Assembly: GCA_019359615.1 (NCBI GenBank)
Contig: JAHHHA010000002.1
Span: 62,001 to 126,000 of the forward strand
From: Cyanosarcina radialis HA8281-LM2
GTDB lineage: Bacteria; Cyanobacteriota; Cyanobacteriia; Cyanobacteriales; CCAP-1448
DNA: 64,000 nucleotides
Direction: 5' to 3'
Notes under the pieces: generated by a model
Database searches by the model: none
Told to the model about the DNA's origin: nothing
Seen by the model: the letters and a program-made list of their open reading frames with translations, nothing else
Made by a program: the position numbers and the translations under genes
Shown here: positions 28,008 to 36,280 of the stretch, in pieces
How the letters are laid out: each line of letters begins with the position of its first letter
Numbering within the stretch: the stretch's first letter is position 1

Positions 28008-29657
28008 CTAAAATCGAATGTTCGTTCGCAGGCCTAGAACCAAGGCATTATCGCTGCGCTGGTTGGCAGGATCGATATATTGTAGGTCGCCTGTGAGGTA
28101 GAACCACGGGGTAATGGCATAGCTGTAATACATTTCAATCCCATACTCATCACCAAAATCGATCAGAGGGTTAACTGCATTTTTTAGATCGTTGCTAAAG
28201 TTGTAGTAGTAGAATCCCAGACCAAAGCTGTCTCGTTCTCGCCCGGAAATCAGCCCTTTGCCACCCAAACCGACGATAAAGTAACTTTGAATGGGATTAG
28301 GATTGCCATCGGCAATAGCTGCTTTCAAAAATACGCCCCAACCTTCGCGAGGATTATTTGGGTTTTGGCGCAATAGGTGAGAGAACTGAAACTCAATGTT
28401 GTAAGAGCCTTGCCTTGTACCGTTAGTTCGCAAATCGGCAGGCAGCAAGAGATCTCTTAGGTCTGTACTCTCTTTGGTGCTGTAGGTAGCATTCAGCGTA
28501 TAGGTTGTAGGGCGACCTGAGATAGTTCCAACATGAGTTGCCGCCATAGAAAGATTCACCCCATCGCTAAATAGACCGTTTAGCCCGTAGTCATCTGTCC
28601 GATCGTTGGGATCGAACACCATGACCGTCAAAGCCACTGGCTGCGTCTTGACGCTGAGGAGCGCCCCCATAATCGCGGGAGGGACTACTCCTTTAGGCGG
28701 AGCCACAAAGGCAAGATTCATAAATCGTTGATTTCCCGAGCCACCAAAAAAGAGGTCGCCCGCTAACAAATCGACCGTGTTGATTTTGCCCAGGAGCAGG
28801 GATGTGCGAGCGTCAAATTGCTGCGAGAAATACAGCGAAGATGCCACAACGGTATCAGGACTGCCCAGGGGTAAAATCTGCCCGGTATTGGCTGGCATCA
28901 AAATCCCATCTTGAAATGCAGAAAGACCGCCAAACCTATATTCCAGATGGGTGTGAAAACCACCGCCTTGCCATAGTCCCAGTTTGCCCGTATCCAGGTT
29001 GATGAGAGCATCTAACCGTCCGCCATAATCAAACTCATTGTCCCCAGAACCAGCAGCTAATCCTTGATAAAATTGAGTGAATTCAAGATTGAAGGTCACT
29101 CCTGCATCTCGCAACCGAGCACGCCAAGCATCTCCCATGAGATACGATCGCTCCCCTAAGCTTTCGTTCCCCGATTTAGGAGGAGCGGCTGGTGGAGGCG
29201 AATCAGACGTTTCTGGCTGGGTCGTTTCTGCTGGCATAGGTTCTGCCGAACCATCGGTTCCAGAAGGCTCTTGGGCGATCGAACTGCCATCAGCAGGCAA
29301 CAGATCGGCAGCCTGCGTTGAAATTTGTCGATCGGTTAGATCGGTTAAATTGGCTTCAACAGAATCATTAGTTCCATTCGGCTTTTGGGCGATCGAAGTT
29401 TCACTAGGCGGCGAATCTGAAGGCGTTGAAAATGTCTTTTGAGGAGACTGAGAATTAGCAGACAAATCCTCAGTTTCTTGCCTAATTTTTTCTAAAACAG
29501 TAGTCTTAAACGATAAGTTTTCTACCTGGGGATCGCAGGATGCTAAAGTGTTTGTCTCGCTTGCCAGACAATTAGCCCGAACTGGTTCGCTCGCAAACGC
29601 CAAGGCCAGGGTACATCCCCCTATCTTCAGCAGAGAGTTTTTAAAAAATATAGTCAT
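28008..29657 (-). CDS. OprB-family carbohydrate-selective porin
   Basis: An outer-membrane porin. The ATG chosen gives MTIFFKNSLLKIGGCTLALA and a signal peptide ending near SEPVRA; a GTG start 13 codons upstream is possible. A long low-complexity Ser/Pro/Thr linker (about 35-165) follows, with a duplicated segment SIAQKPNGTNDS / SIAQEPSGTDGS. The beta-barrel domain starts near SYLMGDAWRARLRDAGVTF, and the chain ends LGLRTNIRF with the terminal Phe used in barrel assembly. There is no SLH domain. OprB proteins pass sugars; the nearby beta-glucosidase suggests glucoside use, which is an inference. Confidence 0.88.
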   Translation of the reverse strand: MTIFFKNSLLKIGGCTLALAFASEPVRANCLASETNTLASCDPQVENLSFKTTVLEKIRQETEDLSANSQSPQKTFSTPSDSPPSETSIAQKPNGTNDSVEANLTDLTDRQISTQAADLLPADGSSIAQEPSGTDGSAEPMPAETTQPETSDSPPPAAPPKSGNESLGERSYLMGDAWRARLRDAGVTFNLEFTQFYQGLAAGSGDNEFDYGGRLDALINLDTGKLGLWQGGGFHTHLEYRFGGLSAFQDGILMPANTGQILPLGSPDTVVASSLYFSQQFDARTSLLLGKINTVDLLAGDLFFGGSGNQRFMNLAFVAPPKGVVPPAIMGALLSVKTQPVALTVMVFDPNDRTDDYGLNGLFSDGVNLSMAATHVGTISGRPTTYTLNATYSTKESTDLRDLLLPADLRTNGTRQGSYNIEFQFSHLLRQNPNNPREGWGVFLKAAIADGNPNPIQSYFIVGLGGKGLISGRERDSFGLGFYYYNFSNDLKNAVNPLIDFGDEYGIEMYYSYAITPWFYLTGDLQYIDPANQRSDNALVLGLRTNIRF

Positions 29658-29870
29658 ATAGTCGATCGATTTAGTTGCTTCATAATTTTTTTTCACGCTA
29701 GTGTATAGCTTACAGGAATTAGCAACTTTTAGGAAAATTTAGGTTGTTTAAATTTACTTAAGTTATGGATCGATCGCATAAATCGCTACCATAAAATTCA
29801 AACAAGTCCATAAAAATCTCTGCGAACCTTTGGGTAAAAAACTAGCCTCAGTCGATCGCGTTTCTCATAT

Positions 29871-30202
29871 CATTTTGCTAAATGACTGCTACACACAATT
29901 TCCCTGTAGGGACGCAAAGCATTCATCGGTGTCAAGTTAACGGTCAAAGCTTCGTCCGACAGGGGTTCAAAACCCTACCTCTCAAAGCGAAAGTCCTCGC
30001 TCAGAGGACTGCCGATCTCTGGGTAATTTAGTTCATTAGTCCATTTCAATGGACTTAAGCTATTAGCCGGAGGTTTTGAACCTCCGGCGGTGGTGGCTGA
30101 AATCCATGGTTTAGCAAAGGCTCTAGCTCTAAGTTGACACCAATGCAAAGCATTGCGCCCCTACCCAAGATATGTTGCACTTAAAAAGCAAAATGGTATC
30201 AA
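29871..30202. repeat. MITE-like element (inverted copy) interrupted by a second ~210-bp element
   Basis: Ends CATTTTGC... and ...AAGCAAAATGGTAT match the intact element near 27.9 kb in reverse orientation. The centre is split between 'gggacgcaaagcattcat' and 'aatgcaaagcattgcgccc'. The inner element is bounded by GGTGTCAAGTT and AAGTTGACACC, and GCAAAGCATT occurs on both sides as a likely target duplication. The inner part carries CCGGAGGTT/AACCTCCGG and AGTCCATT/AATGGACT hairpins. No gene is present. Confidence 0.75.
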
Positions 30203-30213
30203 TTAACAAACAA

Positions 30214-31581
30214 TTATTTCACCCATACAGTCTTAAGATTGACAAACTCGTGAATGCCTGGAATGCCGAGTTCTCGTCCGTAACCAGAACGCTTAATCCC
30301 GCCAAAAGGCAGGCGCGGATCGGATTTGACCAAACCGTTGATAAATACAGCCCCAGCTTCGAGTTCGTTAATGAAGCGATCGCTCTCTTCCTTAACTTGC
30401 GTCCAAGCACTGGCCCCCAAGCCGAAAGGAATAGCGTTTGCTTTAGCTATAGCCTCGTCGATATTTTTCACCCGAAACAGCAGCGCCACGGGGCCAAAAA
30501 ACTCCTCGTTATCGGCGGGAGTGCCTGGGGGAATATCCGACAAAATTGTGGGCGGATAGAAGTTACCCGGACGATCCGACAACGGTTGCCCTCCCGTCAG
30601 GGCGCGAACCCCTTGGGCTAGGCATTTCTGTACCAATTCATCTATATCCTGCAAGATGCTAGGGGTGGCTAGAGGCCCGACATCGGTAGCTAAATCCATC
30701 GGATCGCCGATTTTCAAAGCTTGAAACTTTTGTACCAAGCGTTCGGTAAACTCCTGGGCGATCGCTTCAACTAAAATAAATCTTTTGGCAGCGATGCAAG
30801 ATTGGCCGTTATTCAACATCCGAGCGATCGCGGCCGTTTCCACCGCTGCGGTTAAAGCTGCGCTTTCAGTGACGATAAACGGATCGCTACCGCCCAATTC
30901 TAAAACGGTTTTTTTAATCTGTTTGCCCGCAGCTACGGCTAAACTCACTCCAGCCCCCTCGCTTCCCGTGAGAGTAGCGGCCTTGATGCGATCGTCAGCT
31001 ACAATTGCCGGAATGACATCCGAACCTACCAACAAAGTTTGAAATACTCCTGGGGGAAAACCTGCCTGAGTAAAGATTTCTTCGATCGCTAAAGCGCATT
31101 GCGGCACGTTAGAAGAGTGTTTGAGCAAACCAACGTTACCCGCCATTAATGCAGGCGCGGCAAAGCGAAATACCTGCCAAAACGGGAAATTCCAGGGCAT
31201 AATTGCCAGGATCGCGCCTAGTGGTTGATACCGAATAAAACTATTACTGGCATCAGTTGAAACTGGTACATCTTTGAGAAATTCCGCCGCATTTTCGGCA
31301 TAGTAGCGACAAACCCAGGCGCATTTTTCCACTTCAGCGATCGCACCTTTCAAAGGTTTGCCCATTTCCAACGTCATAATTTTGGCGAAGCGTTGGCTGT
31401 CTTGCTCTAAAATTTTTGCTGCTTGCTGCATCCATTGCGCTCTTTGGGCGAAAGATGTGTAACGGTAACGCTCGAATGCTTGTTGGGCTTGGGCTAACTT
31501 AGATTCGATCGCGTCGTCGGTTAACGGCTCAAAGGTTTTGAGTGTTTCCCCAGTAGCGGGATTAATAGTAGCGATAGCCAT
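30214..31581 (-). CDS. gabD: Succinate-semialdehyde dehydrogenase
   Basis: A 455-residue aldehyde dehydrogenase. Active-site residues are Asn131 (MPWNFPFW), Glu228 (LELGGSDPF) and Cys262 (NNGQSCIAAKRF). Lys154 and Ser157 in GLLKHSSNVPQ fit the NADP-preferring cyanobacterial enzyme of this size (Synechococcus 7002 SSADH, from memory). It oxidises succinic semialdehyde to succinate. With the ThDP decarboxylase at 18.8-20.5 kb it could form the cyanobacterial bypass that replaces 2-oxoglutarate dehydrogenase. ATG start; a Uma2 gene lies 32 bases upstream. Confidence 0.9.
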   Translation of the reverse strand: MAIATINPATGETLKTFEPLTDDAIESKLAQAQQAFERYRYTSFAQRAQWMQQAAKILEQDSQRFAKIMTLEMGKPLKGAIAEVEKCAWVCRYYAENAAEFLKDVPVSTDASNSFIRYQPLGAILAIMPWNFPFWQVFRFAAPALMAGNVGLLKHSSNVPQCALAIEEIFTQAGFPPGVFQTLLVGSDVIPAIVADDRIKAATLTGSEGAGVSLAVAAGKQIKKTVLELGGSDPFIVTESAALTAAVETAAIARMLNNGQSCIAAKRFILVEAIAQEFTERLVQKFQALKIGDPMDLATDVGPLATPSILQDIDELVQKCLAQGVRALTGGQPLSDRPGNFYPPTILSDIPPGTPADNEEFFGPVALLFRVKNIDEAIAKANAIPFGLGASAWTQVKEESDRFINELEAGAVFINGLVKSDPRLPFGGIKRSGYGRELGIPGIHEFVNLKTVWVK

Positions 31582-31613
31582 AACTGCACCTCTCTTCTAG
31601 AGAAACTTCAGAT

Positions 31614-32342
31614 TTATTGAGAGTTGACATTAGGAAGATTTTCGGGATCGACACCAATCGATCGTAAATAAATAGCCAATTTTTCTGCCCTTTGGGCTTC
31701 TTGTTCTGCCCTTTGGGCTTCTTGCTGCAATAATAATTCTGCTTGTTCTGCTCGTTGGCGTTCTTGCTGCGCCTGCTGTTCTAGTTCCACCGAAGTTAGA
31801 AATCTTTGTCCGTCTGGACGGTAAATTATTAACTCTCCTTGCCCAGTTTCAAACCGAATTCCCAAACGAGGGCTTACCCAGTTATCCATCTGCCACAATC
31901 TAGCCAGATGTCCGTTTTGCCGCTGCCATCCTTGGAGTTCAAAGCTTTCTGGATCGTATAGGTAGTATTCTTCCACCCCGTAGGTATCGTAGAATTCTAG
32001 CTTGCGATCCATCTCTTCAGCATTGTTACTGGGAGAGAGGATTTCAAACACCACTTGAGGTGGAATATTTTCTTCTTGCCATTGTTTGTAGGAACCGCGC
32101 CTGCCTTTAGGTCTACCGAAGGCTACCATGACATCGGGGGCACAAGGAGAAACAATCTTAGAGCGCACGGGATACCAGAGCAAATCGCCAGCGATAAAAA
32201 CATCTGCGATCGCTGCGAACATAATTTCTAAATTTTCCTTGATGATGACAATCCAGCGATATTGCTCGGTATTCTCTGCCATAGGTTTGCCATCGCTGTC
32301 GGGATAAGCGAGATCGCGATTGAGCCTGTAAAAAGTAGTCAT
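31614..32342 (-). CDS. Uma2-family protein (DUF820)
   Basis: A 242-residue Uma2/DUF820 protein, a PD-(D/E)XK-like fold greatly expanded in cyanobacteria. Signature parts are SPCAPDVMVAFGRPKG, PPQVVFEILSPSN and YYLYDPESFELQGWQ. The C-terminal 50 residues (EQQAQQERQRAEQAELL and the following AQRAEQ repeats) form a Glu/Gln/Arg coiled coil. Nuclease activity is predicted for the fold but unproven, and the role is unknown. ATG start. The short distance to the dehydrogenase allows co-transcription. Confidence 0.9.
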   Translation of the reverse strand: MTTFYRLNRDLAYPDSDGKPMAENTEQYRWIVIIKENLEIMFAAIADVFIAGDLLWYPVRSKIVSPCAPDVMVAFGRPKGRRGSYKQWQEENIPPQVVFEILSPSNNAEEMDRKLEFYDTYGVEEYYLYDPESFELQGWQRQNGHLARLWQMDNWVSPRLGIRFETGQGELIIYRPDGQRFLTSVELEQQAQQERQRAEQAELLLQQEAQRAEQEAQRAEKLAIYLRSIGVDPENLPNVNSQ

Positions 32343-32352
32343 GGTGAAGTCA

Positions 32353-32520
32353 GGAGTATTTCCTGCGGAAACGCTGCGCCAACAGAAGTCCAGGAGTCGT
32401 AGGGGCGGGTTTAGTCAAAAACTCTAGCAACACAAGAATTCAATCCTAAGTCAAACCCGCCCTGCCACACCATTAACGTCAGTAGAGTATGCGCCGAGCG
32501 CAGGCTGCGCCAACAGAAGG
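32353..32520. repeat. Compound repeat: GGGGCGGGTTT/AAACCCGCCC arms and GCGCAGGCTGCGCC units
   Basis: TAGGGGCGGGTTTAGTC is mirrored by TAAGTCAAACCCGCCCT about 50 bases on, and a related element lies near 35.04-35.11 kb. On both sides are small GCTGCGCCAACAGAAG units (two copies about 130 bases apart). No gene is seen from here to the small ORF near 32.7 kb. Confidence 0.65.
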
Positions 32521-32716
32521 CAGGAGGCATGAGTTTGGGTGTTCAGATGCCCCTCCCGTCTCGTCTCTCTCTTTCTCTTGCCAAGAGAGACAACCTACTG
32601 GATCGACACAGCTAATTTGGTGCTCCTGCGACGAATCGATCGATTCAAGTCAGAGCAAAGGTTATCGCCGTCTAACACACCCTACTCTAATGCACTATTT
32701 TAGGCGTGTCGATCCA

Positions 32717-32878
32717 CTACTGCAAATGCTGTACCAAAACTAAAATTACAGCAGCCGCGATCGCGGGGGTTATTGCCAAAAGCAAAAGTAAGATCGGAGT
32801 CGCCTTGGGATTGTTCATAATCAAATCCAAAGGTTCTACGTCGGTTGGCTCTGATTTGTTCGCGTCTTTGGTATTCAT
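32717..32878 (-). CDS. Small single-TM protein, 53 residues
   Basis: A 53-codon frame with ATG start. A polar acidic N-terminus (MNTKDANKSEPTDVEPLDL) is followed by ATPILLLLLAITPAIAAAVI, one clear transmembrane helix, and the short tail VLVQHLQ. The layout of acidic N-terminus plus one helix and a proline-containing TM is that of small cyanobacterial membrane subunits, but I do not recognise the family. It lies 60 bases downstream of the Zn-dehydrogenase on the same strand. Confidence 0.6.
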   Translation of the reverse strand: MNTKDANKSEPTDVEPLDLIMNNPKATPILLLLLAITPAIAAAVILVLVQHLQ

Positions 32879-32938
32879 GATACTTAAGCCCCGATCGGGC
32901 TATAAGAACAGCTTAATTCCATGGTGGCACAAGAAGCT

Positions 32939-34000
32939 TCATTCGTTACCGTTTGGTGGATAAATCAAAATTTTGTAAGTTTCTGCTGTGGGAGCGATCG
33001 CTTTTTCTACAGCTTCAGAGAGATTTTTCAACGGGTAGCGATCGCTAATTAAGGCATCAACATCAATGCGACGATTAAATACAATATCGGTTGACATCGA
33101 TTGCAAGCGATAGGAAGAACTGTAGCTGCCCATCAAATCGATTTCCCGACGATAGAGAATGTTGGGGTTAATCGGAATTTCCACTTCATCGGGGAACTCG
33201 GCAAAAAATAAGATTTTGCCGCCTTTGCGGGTACATTCTAAAGCTTGAAAAAAGGCTTTGTCGCTGGGAACTGCTAGCAGCGTGGTATCTACGCCCACCC
33301 CATTAGTGAGGGCGTGTATTTTGCTGGGCAATTGAGGATCGCGGGCATCAAAAGCGGCTTCAGCCCCAACTGCTAGGGCTTTTTCAATTCTGGAGGGCAG
33401 TAAGTCAGTAGCGATCGCTTTGCCACCGAAATACTTCACTAACATGATAAACATTAGCCCGATCGGTCCTGCACCCGTAATTAACACCGTCTCGCCCGGT
33501 TGGACTTGAGCTTTTTTCACGGCTTTGAGGCAGCAATTAGTCGGTTCGACAAAACTAGCTTGCTCAAAAGTCACATCGTCGGGAATGGCAATTAAGCCGC
33601 CATTTTGCACGATATGCCCCGGCACTTTCACGTATTCGGCGAAACCGCCCCCACTGGGGGAAAATCCGGCTGTGGTGGTGATGTTTTTATAGACATCGCA
33701 CATGGAGAAATTATCGTTCAAGCAATAGGCGCAACGCATACAGGGAATGTGGTGCATCACCACTACTCGCTGCCCGACTTGCCAACCCGATACATCTTTA
33801 CCGATAGAGGCGATCGTTCCTGCCGTTTCGTGTCCAAAGATGCGCGGCGGTTCGTAGAGAGGATAGAGAATCTTTTTAATATCCGATTGACACAGCCCTA
33901 CTACTCGTACCTGTACTAGGACTTCATCTGCTGCCACCTCTGGGGTTGGCACCTCTTCGTAACTCAGTTGATTAACGCCTCGAAATACTTGTGCTTTCAT
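32939..34000 (-). CDS. Zinc-dependent medium-chain alcohol/polyol dehydrogenase
   Basis: A 353-residue MDR enzyme. The ATG giving MKAQVFRGVNQLSYEEVP is preferred to a TTG 11 codons upstream. Catalytic zinc ligands lie in VGLCQSD and FGHETAG, the structural zinc site is CMRCAYCLNDNFSMC, and the nucleotide loop is TGAGPIGLM. Overall it resembles threonine/sorbitol dehydrogenases. The substrate is unknown. It ends close to the small TM protein gene, with which it may be co-transcribed. Confidence 0.9.
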   Translation of the reverse strand: MKAQVFRGVNQLSYEEVPTPEVAADEVLVQVRVVGLCQSDIKKILYPLYEPPRIFGHETAGTIASIGKDVSGWQVGQRVVVMHHIPCMRCAYCLNDNFSMCDVYKNITTTAGFSPSGGGFAEYVKVPGHIVQNGGLIAIPDDVTFEQASFVEPTNCCLKAVKKAQVQPGETVLITGAGPIGLMFIMLVKYFGGKAIATDLLPSRIEKALAVGAEAAFDARDPQLPSKIHALTNGVGVDTTLLAVPSDKAFFQALECTRKGGKILFFAEFPDEVEIPINPNILYRREIDLMGSYSSSYRLQSMSTDIVFNRRIDVDALISDRYPLKNLSEAVEKAIAPTAETYKILIYPPNGNE

Positions 34001-34147
34001 TGCCTGGGGGTTGGTCGGGGTTTTGACTTTCAACTTAACATGAAGAGGACAAGTTTAAAAGTCGATCGATATTGGATTTTGGATTGGTTCTGCGTTATAA
34101 AGAACGAGATTGAAATCAGAAAATTTTCTCGATCGTCCGTAATTAAT

Positions 34148-34178
34148 GTAGGTTGGGTTGAGCGATAGCGAAACCCAA
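34148..34178. repeat. GTTGGGTT...AACCCAAA hairpin repeat, copy 3
   Basis: Variant with loop 'gagcgatagcg' and a decayed 3' arm (AAACCCAAAA). Confidence 0.7.
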
Positions 34179-34209
34179 AATTCCTGGATTGTGTTTAGAG
34201 AATATGAAT

Positions 34210-34911
34210 TTACCAGAGTATCAAAAATGACTCAAGCTGGTCGTTTAAAGACTTACCTAAATATAGAATACCAGCAACAGGATTTATTTCTCGAATAAGC
34301 AGCCAAATAATTGGTGTAGTATTAAGTTGCAAGCCCATTATTGTAGGATTATGCTTGCGAAAAGTATTGTATATTTTCTTGCGATCGGCTTTCCAAGAGC
34401 GATATTCGTTTAAATAATATGCTTGGGTGGTGTAGCACTCTAATATGGTTGAGAAAAAGCTACTCAAACTTTTATAACACAGGAAAGGATACCAATAACT
34501 TTTTATATCATATACCCATAGTTCTGAATAGCTTCGATTATGCTGGCATGAGACAGTAAAGAAAAAATAGCTGTCATAAGAAAACAATATTAATCCTATG
34601 TCAGCGGGAAAGCGATCGGGTTCTGGATCTATAAAAATCTCCTCGATCCTTGTAGACTCTATTATTGATTCTTCTAAAGGGTAGAATATCAAAAACTGTA
34701 AAAAGGAGAAGCCCTGTCCTAAAGCACCGTTACGCCATTGATATAATTCATAGACATCTTCTGTTATATTGATGTTAAGTTCAGATTTGTTTAATAACTC
34801 ATCAATTTGTTGGCGGCTCAATCCTGAAGTTGATAAACTACCTGCTCGATCGGGAGCGTTTACAGTTAGCCAGTCCAATATTCCTTGCAGCGTTGCCGTT
34901 AAGTTACTCAT
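34210..34911 (-). CDS. SMI1/KNR4 (SUKH) family protein
   Basis: A 233-residue protein. Its first half carries the SMI1/KNR4 pattern LSRQQIDELLNKSELNI...DVYELYQWRNGA, with FYPLEESI and IGLILFSYDSYFFF further on. SUKH proteins often serve as immunity proteins against contact-dependent or polymorphic toxins. No toxin gene is adjacent, so an orphan immunity or regulatory role is possible. ATG start, AT-rich relative to neighbours. Confidence 0.8.
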   Translation of the reverse strand: MSNLTATLQGILDWLTVNAPDRAGSLSTSGLSRQQIDELLNKSELNINITEDVYELYQWRNGALGQGFSFLQFLIFYPLEESIIESTRIEEIFIDPEPDRFPADIGLILFSYDSYFFFTVSCQHNRSYSELWVYDIKSYWYPFLCYKSLSSFFSTILECYTTQAYYLNEYRSWKADRKKIYNTFRKHNPTIMGLQLNTTPIIWLLIREINPVAGILYLGKSLNDQLESFLILW

Positions 34912-35036
34912 AAAGTGCTGAGAATGTTGGTGGCGATCGCTGATACATTATAAGCAGTTCAACTGTCACCAAGATAGTTTTGGTATGAGATTAAATTGTT
35001 TGACTGCCACGATCGATTGAGATATTGCCGTTATCG

Positions 35037-35106
35037 GTGTGGCAGGGTGGGTTCGATGGAAGGCTGATGGTTAGGAGACAACGGGGCTGGCAAAACCCGC
35101 CCCTAC
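35037..35106. repeat. GGCAGGGTGGGTT / AACCCGCCCCTAC element
   Basis: Inverted relative of the element near 32.4 kb, with arms GGCAGGGTGGGTT and AAAACCCGCCCCTAC about 40 bases apart. It lies just past the egtD stop. Confidence 0.6.
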
Positions 35107-35147
35107 AAATATGATGACTGTTCGATCGGATCTGATATTAAACAGGT

Positions 35148-36131
35148 CTAATTTGGCAGTTGCAGATAATGCAAACTAAACAATTGTTTTGGATCTGTCC
35201 AAACTCTTTGAGGCTGAAAGCCTGCTAAGTCTGCTAAATTTTGAAATTCATCAACACTATATTTGTAAGAATGTTCGGTACGGAGAGTTTCACCTTGTTG
35301 GAAAGGAATTTCCATGCCATCTATATGTACTACCTGAGTTTCAAGGCTGACGATATACATTTCGATTCGACCGATCGCGTTATAGAATGCCCGATAGCAG
35401 AACTTATCTAGATCGAAATCAGCACCGAGTTCTCGATTAATCCTAACGAGTAAATTGAGCGCGAAAGCCGCAGATATTCCTTGAGGATCGTCGTAAGCAG
35501 GTTCGAGGATTTCCTTGCTTTTTTTCAGATCTACGCCAATTAATAAGCTACCGTTAGGTTCTAATAGCATCGCCGTATTTTTAAGGAATTGCACTACTTC
35601 TGATGGTTCTAAATTGCCGATCGAAGATCCCGGAAAAAAAGCAACTTTGCGTTTATGCTTAATTGAATAAATATCTGGTAATCTTATCGGTTGAGTGTAG
35701 TCGGTACAAATAGCGATCGCCTGTAATTCAGGATATGCTTCGACCAGATTCGTACACGATTCGTACAAATGCTGTTTAGAAATATCCAGCGCCACATAAG
35801 TTGGTAAGTTCGGCATCGTCGCATCCAAAATAAACCGAACTTTCTGACTGCTACCGCTGCCAAATTCAATTAGCACTCCGTCTTTGACTAAGGCGGCAAT
35901 TTCGTTGCCATAAGTTTGCAGGATATCGATTTCAGTGCGGGTTAGATAATATTCGTCTAACGTACAGATCGCATCGAATAATTCTGCTCCTCGTTTGTCA
36001 TAGAGAAACTTAGCAGAAATAGCTTTTTGCTGTTGCTGTAACCCTTGCAGAACCTCAGCTTTGAAATCATCTACAGGAGGATGAAAATCGTAGAACTCGA
36101 TCGCAGATTTAATACTTAAAGCGGCAGACAT
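35148..36131 (-). CDS. egtD: L-histidine N-alpha-methyltransferase
   Basis: A 327-residue SAM-dependent enzyme that trimethylates histidine to hercynine, the first step of ergothioneine synthesis. Family features are KFLYDKRGAELFDAICTLDEY, the SAM loop VLIEFGSGSSQKVRFILDA, and FFPGSSIGNLEPSEV. The start at MSAALSIKSA is preferred; a TTG 21 codons upstream adds non-family sequence. egtB lies 149 bases upstream on the same strand, so the two form a pathway pair. Confidence 0.94.
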   Translation of the reverse strand: MSAALSIKSAIEFYDFHPPVDDFKAEVLQGLQQQQKAISAKFLYDKRGAELFDAICTLDEYYLTRTEIDILQTYGNEIAALVKDGVLIEFGSGSSQKVRFILDATMPNLPTYVALDISKQHLYESCTNLVEAYPELQAIAICTDYTQPIRLPDIYSIKHKRKVAFFPGSSIGNLEPSEVVQFLKNTAMLLEPNGSLLIGVDLKKSKEILEPAYDDPQGISAAFALNLLVRINRELGADFDLDKFCYRAFYNAIGRIEMYIVSLETQVVHIDGMEIPFQQGETLRTEHSYKYSVDEFQNLADLAGFQPQRVWTDPKQLFSLHYLQLPN

Positions 36132-36179
36132 GAAATTGCTCCTAGTTGTTTTTCCCAGCAGAGGCACAAAGATGTAGAT

Positions 36180-36252
36180 AAGGCTTTTTGCCAAAGTCGA
36201 TAACTCATCTATTCCTATCTGTGTTTATCTGTGTGCATCTGTGGTTTTTATG
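36180..36252. repeat. ACCACAGATGCACACAGATAAACACAGAT repeat, copy A
   Basis: On the minus strand this reads as 'aaccacagatgcacacagat' then 'aaacacagat', 'gatgagttatcgactttggc'. A second copy lies before devC near 49.5 kb and includes the same GATGAGTTATCGACTT tail. It fills most of the egtB-egtD gap. Confidence 0.7.
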
Positions 36253-36280
36253 AAAAAATAGGCCTTTGCCAAAGGTCGAT

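Noticed and set aside
29940-30150. tRNA-like or small RNA gene in the inserted element (GGTTCAAAACCCTACC)
   Set aside because: The words resemble a T-loop but no acceptor stem or anticodon arm can be built; the hairpins fit a mobile repeat.
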